A stretch of 64,000 nucleotides of DNA from Glebionis coronaria (taxonomy: Eukaryota > Streptophyta > Magnoliopsida > Asterales > Asteraceae), in NCBI GenBank assembly GCA_025667525.1, contig CM046882.1, forward strand, positions 498,384,292 to 498,448,291. The letters run 5' to 3'. Below, in pieces: positions 10,501 through 20,276 of the stretch (positions within the stretch are counted from its first letter, which is position 1; each line of letters opens with the position of its first letter). Both the position numbers and the translations under genes were made by a program. The notes below the pieces were generated by a model. It searched no databases. It worked only from the letters and a program-made list of their open reading frames with translations, and was not told the DNA's origin.

Positions 10501-12020
10501 AACTTGATTATCTTCTCAGTCTACGTAAATAAGCACATAGAGGGTGTGACATAGCTTATTTTGTCTGCTTAAATGCTTACAAGCAAATAAGCAGTTAAAG
10601 TGTTTGTATCATACAGATTGCTTATTATTTCATAGTGCTTAACTGCTTATTTAACCTTTTGTTTTGATGGATTTGATGGAAAATTTGTAATTAGTATTCT
10701 TTCGTTTGTTTTGTACAAGATAAGGCGAAACGTAATAGTTACCCCCTTCCACATCCACGTCAGCACCACATCATCCCCCGTTCCCACCTCCCTCTCATGT
10801 ATACACCCGTAACAATCACTCACCCTTCAGACCTTCACCACATAACTATACATTCACTTTCTTATAATTCTTATCACTCTTTCATCCCCATTTATATGTA
10901 CCCTTCAACCGGACACAATATTTAGTTTAATACTATAAGTGTTTAACGGCTATCATAATTTTAAAGTACCCCTGCAAAAAGACAAGATAGGGGGAATGTT
11001 CTAGGCAAAAGATATATTGTAACGAAAGCTGTTGAAAAGTTGCAAGCAACTATAACACTATTATAATTGTTGAATTTCCTTTGGGACCCCCACTAAACAC
11101 ACGCAATTACACAAATCATCCCCCCTGAACCGATGATGCCCGCAGCTTCTTCCCCTTTTTTTTCCTTCCCTCACGCATATTGCTCTCCCTATGTTACAGT
11201 CCACCACGCGTGAGAAAGATCACCATTACAGGATTTACGACAACTCTAAGCATATCCAAACACTAATTCCTTAAGTCCTTATTTATAATCCAAACACTAT
11301 TTCTTTAAGTGCTTATTTATAATCCAAACACTATTTCTTTAAGTGCTTATTTATAATCCAAACAGTATTTCATAGAAGAAGTCTAGGTACTGTCTACATT
11401 CTACCTCCCCATATCCCGCATTGGGTATGTTGTTGTTTGTTGTTGTGTAGGAAAACTAAACAATCCCAAACACCCTCTTAAAGTAAGCAATCACAAAAGT
11501 TCCTTAAATGCAATAAAATTGACTAAACAATAAAACCACCACAAAACAACAATACTCAATCCTGACGGAGCAAGGTACATGGGACTTAGAATGTAGAAAG
11601 CCGTGTTAATCCTCGAGTAAGTCGAGTGACAAAATAACTAAACTATGTCCCATATTAATGCAACTGATAAGATAATAAAGATAATTTAAAAAGGGTATCC
11701 GAAAAGGTAGAGTAAAAATTAAAAAGTAAAAGCTGAAAGAAATAGAAAATTAGAAAAAGAATACCTTTTGGGTATTACGTTGTCTCTCCAAACTAACACC
11801 AGTCTCCTTCATAACAACCATGGCTCTTCTAATATCCTATTATTATAAATATTATAAAAACAATAAGTAATTAATTGTAAAAAAAGAAAAGTAAATGATG
11901 AAAAAAGAAGTTACTGACAGCAAGGAGTGTTTGGTTATCGGCAGAAAGGTTTGTAGTGGCTGATTTCATCCGGGCTAAACCCGCATCACTGCCTCGAGGT
12001 GCTGCTGATGTCGATGCCAT
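7519..12020 (-). CDS. MMS21: E3 SUMO-protein ligase MMS21/HPY2 (seven exons, 256 aa)
   Basis: Exons on the minus strand: 12020-11919, 11836-11765, 9973-9863, 9728-9618, 9047-8908, 7838-7753 and 7667-7519. All introns are GT-AG and the sum is 771 nt, a continuous 256-residue protein. It opens MASTSAAPRGSDAGLARMKS, has an N-terminal helical region with VKELEAEFIELLKSYEEC (SMC5-binding part of Nse2 proteins), the plant signature GQPMPGEEQEDIVMTSTQ, then an SP-RING with CPLSG (C163) and zinc ligands C182, H184, C204 and C209, and an acidic tail ending DSDEDED. Known: plant MMS21/HPY2 is about 250 residues, sits in the SMC5/6 complex in the nucleus, transfers SUMO, and supports DNA repair and root meristem maintenance. 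Introns 2 (1.8 kb) and 5 (1.1 kb) carry repeats. It looks functional. I recognise the family strongly. Confidence 0.95.
8183..8430. repeat. Diverged tandem duplication in MMS21 intron 5
   Basis: Two blocks, about 8183-8311 and 8316-8430, follow the same order: AGATAAAATG, a GTAGY-GGTCAAAAC segment, GATGACA-CAAA, TTC/TTTTCAGTT, GATCCACAT and CACTTT/CACCTTTTCCC. The first block holds an inner 26-bp tandem repeat starting at 8192 and 8218, with a partial third copy at 8244 (GACTGCGCAG-GTAGCTGGTC unit). No coding meaning is apparent. Confidence 0.7.
11254..11372. repeat. 34-bp tandem repeat, about 3.4 copies
   Basis: Units start at 11254, 11288, 11322 and 11356, each opening ATCCAAACA and containing TTTAAGTGCTTATTTATA with few changes. 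The phrase matches the ends and subterminal sequence of the surrounding element, so the array may have grown from a transposase-binding repeat (inference). Confidence 0.8.
11385..11448 (+). mobile_element. 3-prime end fragment of an Au-like SINE
   Basis: The stretch GGTACTGTCTACATTCTACC, then CTCCCCATATCCCGC, TTGGGTATG and a TTG-rich tail follows the order of the 3-prime end of plant Au SINEs (GGTCTGCGTACA...CTACCCTCCCC...GGGTATGTTGTTG). Only the tail is recognisable; the tRNA-derived 5-prime head with A and B boxes is not seen. Confidence 0.55.
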
Positions 12021-12846
12021 GATTGATCAAACTGTGTGTTGATATTACGGCGGGAAATTGTGGAGGGAAATATATTACTCCGTAGTTCTATATAAAACCT
12101 AGAACAAGAATAATGTGCAGTATCTTTGTTTTTTTATTTTTATTTTTCTTTTAGTAATTGTTTTTTTTTATACTTTTGTAATTATTTTCTCTTTTGCAAA
12201 AGGTAATTGATATTAGAACAAAAATTGATTTAATGTAATAAGACAACAAACTTTATTGCAAAAAGTATATTTTCAATTAAACACAAATATTGTAAAATTA
12301 TTTACATGATAAAACAAAATTAAATATCATCATTAAAATATGAAATCATTAAGTCATATAATAATATCTATTTAGTAAAGCAAAATATCAAATAAAATTT
12401 TTTAAATCAAATCATATCTTGTTATGAAGTATTTTTTAATAATTGTTGGAGAAAAAAACTAATAAAAACATAAGTGTTAAATTTATAAAAAACAATTTTT
12501 TTAAAATGAGGTATTTATTATTTAACAATGTTTTAGTGTTTAAATTTTAAATAAATTAGATAAAGTTAAAGAAAACGTATAATTTAACATATCTTTTCAA
12601 TAATTTTAGAAAATAAATAAATACTTCTTGCATTGTATACAATTTAAACTTTATATTTTAAAGGTTTAAACATGCAAAATATATAAAATATTTTTAAACA
12701 CAGATATTAATAAGTAATAAAACTTTTTTATGTAGAATCGCGTAAATAATTATTAGTTGTATTAATTTATAATTACAAAAATATTAAACACGATAAAATT
12801 CTCATATATTATTATGTCTAACTAAATTAAAATTTTAATTTATATG
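12021..12846. promoter_or_regulatory. MMS21 upstream region
   Basis: The minus-strand gene starts at 12020, so this AT-rich stretch up to the Mutator-like element holds its promoter and 5-prime untranslated region. I see many A/T runs but no motif I can name with confidence. The transposon inserted 0.8 kb upstream of the start codon could affect regulation (inference). Confidence 0.4.
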
Positions 12847-13363
12847 GAGTGAAATGCATATTTCATACATGTAGTATGTCCAGATTGCATATATAGTAAT
12901 TGGTCTTCTAAAAATGTAGGCGGTCTCCCTAGTCTTTCATTAAGTGTTCACTTAGGTACTTTGACCGTAACGATCATTATTCTTTGACCGTTATATTTCG
13001 TTGCTACAGGGCTACATTTGTCCTTTTCCTTTTTTTTTACCCGACACAACTTTTCCACAAGTTTTCCTATGGATTATTACCCAAATGAATAGTATATAAA
13101 TAAGTCAAAAACCTTACACTGTATTTCATTTCCATCACTCGTCTTTTTTATCTGTTTCACCTACAATCACTGTCACAATAATACCCAATCATAATTGATA
13201 ACAAACCTTATTGGCTTATTAGAGCTGAAGGCGAAAGTCTTGATCATGAAGCATTATATGGTAATACTATTGCCCTAATTAATTACAGTTTAGTTTTATT
13301 TAATTTGTTTCGAAATCTTTAATTAATTGTTTTGATTTATTATTTACATCCACGTATCCATAA

Positions 13364-16300
13364 ATGTTTTCAATGATGATACATCATGGTGGAAGGTTTA
13401 CTCAATTACCAAAAAGGAAGTACATTGAAGGGGAGGTAACGTTTGTTAATATGATCGAAATAAGTAAGTGTAAGATGGATATTTTACACTCGATATTGTA
13501 TGCTAGTTTAGGTTTTGAGGAAAAGCTATTTTATGTATAAAGTACCTTTGAAAAGTCTAGATATTGGAATAAGTGAATTAGCTGTTGATGATGATTTTAC
13601 CTAACTGCTTACGTATGTGATTAAACATAAGATGATGGAAATTTATGTTGAGCATAAAGAATCTGTAATCAACCCAACTTTGAATGATGATGAAAGTGAA
13701 AATTTAGCTTAAGAAGCAGATAAGGAGGATATAAGTGAGGATGAGTGTAGGAACATTGACACATAATTTGATCCGGTTAACATAGGTGAGGGTAATGAAT
13801 GTGTGGAGGATATTAATCTAGATGACATGATAGATGATGAGCACATTGTTGAAGAAGTGGAAGTTCATATGGATGGGTTTAGGTTTGATGTCGAAAGAGA
13901 CTTTGGAGAACAACCAAGTCATACGGTTAACATGAAAGAAACTGATTTAGAAGTTATTGACTTTGATTCTTTTGAGAGTGAATGTGAAGATCCTAATGAG
14001 AATTCTAGAAGAAAAGGCACTTTTTTTTTAAGAAAAGGCACTTAGAAAACTTAGAAAAGAAGCTGCCAACTCTAATGTGACTACCAATTTCTATGTTGGA
14101 CAAGAATTTCCAAAGAGAGAGTCTGAAAAGAATAAGATCAAAAGTCATTATGTGGAGACTAGAAGGAATACAATGCTGACACTAAATGACAAAATCAGAA
14201 CACAAGCCAAGTGTTTTGGTGTTGTTCCAAAGCCAGCTGAGAAAATGACATATTATAAGATAAGCAATAGGGCTAGTTTATCACCTGTTAAAGATATAAA
14301 AACAAAGAAGGGAAACAAAATATTGGGGTGGAAAATAGTAAGGGTAGTAATGTAAAGTCATGTGACAAAAGAAAGGGCACACTGGTAAACAAAGAAGTCA
14401 AGGTCAAACCAGAGTGTCCTTGGTATTTGTACATATCTAAAGGTGTAAAAGGCAAGTGAGTGGTTAGGACTTTTAATGAATAACACAAGTGTCTATAGTC
14501 AAGAAAAATCAAAAGTTGCACTGCTAGTTTTTTGTCAAAACACCTCCAAGATCTAGTAATGATGAATCCAGAAATACCAGCAAGAGCTGTTCAAGAACAG
14601 ATGCAACAAAAGTTTCAATTGGGTGTGAGTAAAACAAAGGCTTTTAGGGCAAAAGCAAAAGCCAAAAAATTAATAAGATGTAATGATACTTTACAATATG
14701 AATTGTTAAGGGATTATGTACAGGAGCTACAAAGATGTAACCCGCACACACCTGTTAAAATAGATGTGTATCCAGAAGGTAATCCCGACTCACTAACTAG
14801 AATGTTTAGGAGGATTTATGTGTGTTTGGGCAGCTTGAAACTTGGTTTTAGGGCTACTGGTAGAGAGTTTCTTGGTTTGAATGGGGCCTTTATGAAGGGT
14901 AATTATGTTCGTCAATTGTTAACTGTTGTGGGTGTTGATGCAAATAATGTAATATACCTTGTGGCCTATGGTATTGTGGAATAATAGTCCTTATCTTCTT
15001 GGACATGGTTTTTGAATTGCATTGGTGATGACTTGGATATATTCTCCAACTCAAATTTCACATTTATCACTGATAGACAAAAGGTAAACAAATTAACAAT
15101 CAATTTTCTATGTTAAGTAATTTATTTATTGTTATGATTTTAAGAATCTTTATTTATTGTTGTGTACAGGGACTGTTACAAGCATTAAACAAATTGTTCC
15201 CAGTTGTAGAGCATAGATATTGTGTAAGACATATCTATACAAACATGAATATGACTTAGAAAGGTAATGAGTACAAACAAGTGTTGTGGGCTTGTGCAAC
15301 TGCTTGCACTGTAATGGAGTTCAACAAGTATATGTATACCTTAAAGAAATTCAACAAAATAGCATATAATTGGCTGAACAAGATTTCACCTGAGCATTGG
15401 AGCATATCCCACTTTTCTGGTAAGTACATACTGTCATTCTATATCAGTAGTTTAATAACTATATGTATATTTGATAATGTTGCAATTTTATAACAGGTAG
15501 GGCAAATTGTGATTTGTTGATGTGTGAGGTTTTTAATAGACAATCATTAGATTCAAGGGATAGTCCCATCATTTCTTGTTTAGAGTATGTTAGGGAGTAC
15601 TTAGTGAAGAGGATAACTCTAGTACAAAAGGTTATAGAAAAAAGTGAGGGGATTTTGACACCAGCAGTTAGTAGTATTTTTAGAGCAATTAAGGACAAAT
15701 CTGTAGAATGTACTGTGGACTGGAATGGTGCAGACTTGTATCAAGTTAAGTGCAAGAGAACAGGTGAACAGTGTGTTGTTAACATTACAGAGAGAGTACG
15801 CAGTTGTAGAAAATGGGCAGTCTCAAGATTCCTTGTAAACATGTAGTTTCTTGTATTCATGATATGACAAACAATGGCAATGATGTAGGGTTGCCAGAAG
15901 ATTGGACGCATAGGTCATATAAGCCAGAAACATGGAGGGAAGTCTATTATTTTATGGTAAATCTTGTTAATGGAAGGCAACAATGGGAGAAATTTGACTA
16001 TCCAACTAAACTGTTTCCACCAAAAACTGTTCCAAAAATAGGGAGGCCACCAAAAAGTAGGAAGAAAAGTGTAGGTGAACTTGAAATGGTTAAGGATGGA
16101 AAGTTGTCTAGGAAAGGTAAGCTGGTAACTTGTTTAAAGTGTAAGGGTACCGGACACAACTCAAGAACTTGTAAAGGTAATCCATCCTCTAACCAAGCAG
16201 AAACAAGTGCAGCTGGTGCTAAAAGGGGTAGAACTAGTCAATCACATGAAGATGCAGGCCTAAAAAAGGCTAGAAAAGTTTCCGTCTCTGCTAGTCAACT

Positions 16301-16460
16301 TGTAAGAAGTCAACCTAATGCAAGTCAAGGGACTCATTCAGCAAATCATGCCAAGAGAAATGCCACTGCATCTGCTAGCCAATCTGTAAGAGTTCAAAGA
16401 TCTGCTGATGGTTCTACAATGAAAAGAATCAGGATTCCAAATCTAAAATACACTCAATGA
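13364..16460 (+). pseudogene. MULE (MuDR-type) transposase, decayed
   Basis: Coding similarity begins with IHHGGRFTQLPKRKYIEG, the N-terminal signature of plant MULE transposases, followed by acidic linkers. A MULE core lies at 14532-14984 (GFRATGREFLGLNGAFMKG, then VVGVDANNVIYLVAYGIVE). After an intron-like gap a segment at 15050-15290 holds TFITDRQKGLLQAL and CVRHIYTNM. The SWIM finger is split by a frameshift near 15813-15840 (CRKW on one side, IPCKHVVSCIHDM on the other). A CLKCKGTGHNSRTCKG knuckle (about 16130) and a basic Ser-rich tail follow. In-frame stops occur near 13538, 13602, 13710, 13764, 14043 and 15258, with frame changes between segments. Known: these enzymes are DDE transposases with a C-terminal SWIM. 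It cannot encode a full protein. Confidence 0.88.
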
Positions 16461-16462
16461 TG

Positions 16463-16618
16463 TTTTCATGACTTATGTTTCTGTTTGTATTATGTTTGAA
16501 CTAGTACTTTTGTTTGACTTATGTATCTGTTTGTATTATGTTTGGACTAATATTGTTGTTTGACTTATGTTTCTGTCAAAATTATGTTTGGACTAGTACT
16601 TTTAATGACTTATGTTTA
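16463..16618 (+). repeat. Degenerate tandem repeat, about 55-bp unit, inside the MULE
   Basis: Three copies of a GACTTATGTWTCTGTTTG-TATTATGTTTGRACTARTA phrase follow the end of the transposase. They lie in the spacer between the two convergent genes of the element and have no coding frame. Confidence 0.7.
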
Positions 16619-16679
16619 TGTTTAAGTTTGAACATTGTATGTTGTAACAAAAGTTTTCTTTTGAATTGAATGTTTAAAC

Positions 16680-16852
16680 TTTATTTGTGTCTAATGTCTA
16701 AACTGCATCATTACTTGTTTGTGTCTAATATCTAAGTTGGGTCATTACTTGTGTGTGTCTAATGTCTAAATTGGGTCATTACCTTGTTTGTGTCTAATGT
16801 CTAAACTGGGTCATTACTTTTTGTGTCTAATGTCTAAACTGGGTAACACAAT
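16680..16852 (+). repeat. Degenerate tandem repeat, about 37-bp unit, five copies
   Basis: The phrase TTGTGTCTAATGTCTAAACT followed by GGGTCATTAC recurs five times with small changes. It sits between the convergent transposase and GRF genes of the MULE, where a transcription terminator or spacer would be expected. Confidence 0.8.
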
Positions 16853-16979
16853 GTGATATCAACAAATAACTGTAAAAAAGGATTCAATTCAAACATGTAT
16901 AAAGGTACACAAGATGAATCAATTACATGAACATAAACACTACAAATAACAACCAACTACAAATCAAATAAATCCTAAG

Positions 16980-17372
16980 TTATCTGTTGGCATTTGTCAC
17001 CGAGTTCAATGATTCTTGTAGTTGATTTCTTGATCTTAATAACATAGGAATGGTCATTCTTGAACGAGCACACATGGGAGGATCATACCACATGAAAAAA
17101 CCACACCCATTAACCTACAATAATCAACAATTATGAATCGAATAATTGAAATAATACATTCATAAAACACTTATAATAATAAAACTTACATATTGGGAGC
17201 AACTCCAAAACTTACGCCCTAGATTATTATCAGTCCAAGAGGTACGAATCACAGATCGTTGACCACAATGACAATTAACCATGTCCATGTTATGATTAGG
17301 GTTTATGTTGCTTGAAGATCTGATTGAGAAAAAAATAGACAGGCATGAATGGTGTCTGTGTGATGTCTCCAA
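16980..17372 (-). CDS. GRF-type zinc-finger protein carried by the MULE (two exons, about 105 aa)
   Basis: Exon 1 is 17372 to 17190 and exon 2 is 17114 to 16980, joined in phase 0 across a GTAAGT...TGTAG intron. The core reads VNCHCGQRSVIRTSWTDNN, LGRKFWSCSQY, then after the splice VNGCGFFMWYDPPMCARS. This is the plant GRF zinc-finger pattern (CxCG...TSWT..N.GR.F..C......GC.FF.W). The start could be the ATG at 17372 or, more like other family members, the one at 17288 just before the finger. Known: GRF fingers bind single-stranded nucleic acid in some enzymes; short stand-alone plant versions are of unknown role. It lies inside the MULE, opposite to and facing the transposase. No stop or frameshift is seen, in contrast to the ruined transposase. 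Confidence 0.82.
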
Positions 17373-17681
17373 TTAGGGTTTATCTTTATAAGACTTGGAT
17401 TGGGGATGAATAAATGATAGGCGTGAATGAATTTTGGGTAAGAATAAATAGAGGTTGTGTGTTAGTATTGGTTCAACAGTAAAAAAAGAGGAAAAAGACA
17501 AATGTAGCCCTGTAACAACGAAACATAACGATAAAAAGATAACGTTGGTTACGGTCAAAGTACCTAAGTGAACACTTAATAAAAGACAATGGAAGACGCC
17601 TGCACTTTCAAAAGACTAATTATTATATATACAATCTGAACATACCACATATATAAAATGTGCATTTCACTTAATTATATG

Positions 17682-18649
17682 TAAGCCTCTTGTGTGCATG
17701 ATGCTTATAACTAATAGAATACTAAAGATTTATACATTTATTGTAAATACATGATCTCATTATATGAAAACACACTAGGCTTAATTAGTTGGACTAATAA
17801 AAGATTCCATCTGGAGATTAAGATCGGCCGAACAATTGAAAATGCGTCAAGTGTTATGTAATGGTATAAGGATGTTTGTAAGGAGTTAAGACCAGAGTCG
17901 TAACCATGCAAAATATCTTAAACGGTCATTCAACTTTTGTTTGCAATATTTCTTATCCAGAATGTATGTTAGGAGAGCTTGAAGTGTTTTAATCATAGTT
18001 TTTTGCAAGAATACATTTAATGCTTATATCTTGGGTTATGGATTATTGTAAAAATGGTTGATCCATTTTTTTCACGCAAAATTAAGTTTAAATTATCTTT
18101 TATGGGAAGATTCTTACTAGTTGGATGAGACATCTATAAACATTTATGTAAGGTGTTGTAAAATGGTGCAAGAGTAAAATTTTATAGGTATTTGTTCATA
18201 AACTACGTATTTTGTTAAGCACACAAGCACATAAGCTTCTGTACATGCTAAATGTTTGTCATCAAAAGCCCGATCACGACAACAATGGGCGGATCTGATC
18301 TTTTCGATTTTTTCTTTTTTGCCTCTTTTGATTCAATTTGTTGGTTACCTCTCATTAATTAACAATCGTATTACGAATATCATCCTAGTATCGTGTGGAT
18401 ATCGCTGCTGGTATTTTTTAAGGAATTATAGGCTTGCGATCTGTTGATACCCCTATATTTTATGTGATTAAATACTTTCCGGAGGTTCATGTGTTATTGG
18501 ATTGATTGAAGTATATTATTTTTAATTTTTTGATGTAGTTTTCAATTGATGATATTGGGGTTTTAGGTTTTTTAGATCCCTATTTTTTGTTTTTTTCAAT
18601 TTTCTTTATTTTCGAACTCCCTTCAATCCAAATCTGAGATCTTCTTAAT
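17682..18649. other. Intergenic sequence and probable LINE 5-prime untranslated region
   Basis: Between the MULE and LINE ORF1 I see no gene. The part from about 18260 to 18649 is T-rich and directly precedes ORF1, so it is probably the untranslated leader of the L1 element. The LINE 5-prime boundary cannot be fixed by eye. Confidence 0.4.
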
Positions 18650-20276
18650 ATGGTCACATTTCGAACCAAGGAGGATGATGTAGCCAGGATTTCTACTACT
18701 GTGTACATCTCCATTATTCATGATTCAATTACTACTAAGGAGATCTTTCACGCGTGCAAGCAATATGGTCATGTGGTGGATGCGTTCATTCCACTCAAAC
18801 GAGACAAGTATGGTAAGCAATTTGGATTTGTCAGATTCATTAACGTATTTAATACGGAGAGATTGGTGCAGAATTTATGCACGGTTTGGATTGGCCGATT
18901 TAAAATCCAAACTAATATCTCATATTTCCAAAGGGCACAACGGATTAATCCAAGGGGAGGAAATAGGGAGAGGAGCGATACATCAACGACTGCATCTAAA
19001 GGAATGAATTACACTTTCAAGAAACCAGCGAAAACAAAGTGGGGGAGTAATACGTTCGCGGGGGTGGTTAAAGCTAATGATCGTCTCGCAGATAAGGAGA
19101 AGATGCGTAGCACAACCCTTGTAATTGGGGAAGAGTGCTTAAATTCTAAGGTGGTACCGGTGTCTTTATTTGGGAGGATTAAGGAATTCGTCGCACTTGC
19201 TAATCTCAAAACTGCTATTGGGATTGAGGGTTTTTCCGATGTTTGTATTAAATACATGGGTGAACTCTGGGTAATGCTTGTTTTTAATTCTATGGATGCC
19301 TTGAAGAAGTTTAAAGAAAATGTTAGTATTAAGTCGTGGTTCTCTCAGATTACGAATACATCCATAGACTTTGAAGTTGAGGGAAGGATTGCCTGGGTTG
19401 AAGTAGAAGGCGTGTCATTTAAATTATGGTCTAGGAACACTTTTAATCGTATTGCCAATAAATGGGGGAAAATTTTGGATTTTGATGATCAAGATGATAA
19501 TTGTTATCATTCCAAACGTCTTTGATACAGATGCGGGATGCGGACAACATTAAGGAATATTTTCATATCCTTTTCAAGGGTAAGAAGTATTGGATACGTG
19601 TGAATGAAACGGTGGGATGGGTTCCAGATTTTATGGATGGATATGAAGACCAGGAAGAAATGGACTCTGTGCCAGATTCAAATAAAGATCAGATAATTGA
19701 TGAGGGGGACATAGGGGCACAAAATAATAACGAGCATGGGGATGAATACGATGATGATATTGAGGGATACCAGATGTCAAGTCTGCTGACAAGGATAATA
19801 AGGCTGAGGGTGGTACGGTCAACTCAAATCAGGGTATATCAGAAGATCCATTTTTGATTTATCCAATTTTGAATAATCCCAAGGATAATGGTGACAGTAA
19901 AGTGCATAATGGTGATTGTAACGGGACTGAGGAATCTCTAGAAAACCCACCGGGGTATACTCCTGTCCATGAAACAATGGAATATAAGGAAGCGGCAGAG
20001 GGTATTAATGAACAATCTATTGGTGATAATTATAAGTTAGGTAAGGTACCAGGGGGTAAGGGTCATGTCAGTAATTCAGATAAAGAGGGTGGGGATGTGT
20101 CTAGCTCCTCAGGACACTTTAAAAAATCTGTTTGCCCTAGGTCTGGTGGATCTATTTTGGATTTGCTAGAAGAAGTGATCAAAGTTGGGCATGTAATGGG
20201 GTATAATATGAAGGGGTGTACGAACAACATGGAGGATATTATTAGCTTTAAAGGAGGGGAAGATGTTTTTGGATGA
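18650..20276 (+). pseudogene. L1-type LINE ORF1 (RRM-containing), frameshifted
   Basis: The intact first part (18650-19525, 291 residues) has an RNA-recognition-like fold near residues 15-95: TTVYISIIHD as the first strand and KQFGFVRFINV as RNP1. Known: plant L1 ORF1 proteins carry an RRM and bind the element RNA. The frame then shifts near 19500 into an acidic segment (19501-19857) and again into 19854-20276, which is Asp/Gly/Ser-rich. ORF2 begins at about 20273. The amino end resembles ORF1 of daisy-family L1 elements as far as I recall. Confidence 0.75.

Larger units (their letters stand above)
10401..11480. mobile_element. Foldback-type non-autonomous element in MMS21 intron 2 (about 1.08 kb)
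   Basis: The left end GGGAGTGTTTGGGATTAC (10403) pairs with the right end GAGGGTGTTTGGGATTG read inward from about 11477, an inverted repeat of about 14 bp. Between them are a 34-bp tandem array, an Au-type SINE tail and AT-rich sequence without any transposase frame. The GTGTTTGG-type ends match other elements here (6981, 27801), suggesting one broad superfamily. A clean target-site duplication is not visible, so exact ends are uncertain. Confidence 0.55.
12847..17672. mobile_element. Complete Mutator-like element (MULE), 4.8 kb
   Basis: Terminal inverted repeats of about 195 bp span 12847-13041 and 17478-17672; long identical blocks include TTAAGTGTTCACTTAGGTAC and ACAGGGCTACATTTGTC. Directly outside lie 9-mers ATTTATATG (12838-12846) and AATTATATG (17673-17681), matching at 8 of 9 bases, the duplication size expected for Mutator. 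The interior carries a decayed transposase on the plus strand and an intact-looking GRF zinc-finger gene on the minus strand, arranged convergently. TIR divergence and multiple stops show an old insertion. Confidence 0.9.

Noticed and set aside
16463..16852. Tandem arrays as a CRISPR array
   Set aside because: Units are contiguous without unique spacers, the host is a eukaryote, and they lie inside a MULE.
17160..17558. GRF finger protein as an ordinary host gene beside the MULE
   Set aside because: It lies between the transposase and the right TIR, inside the 9-bp duplication, so it belongs to the element.
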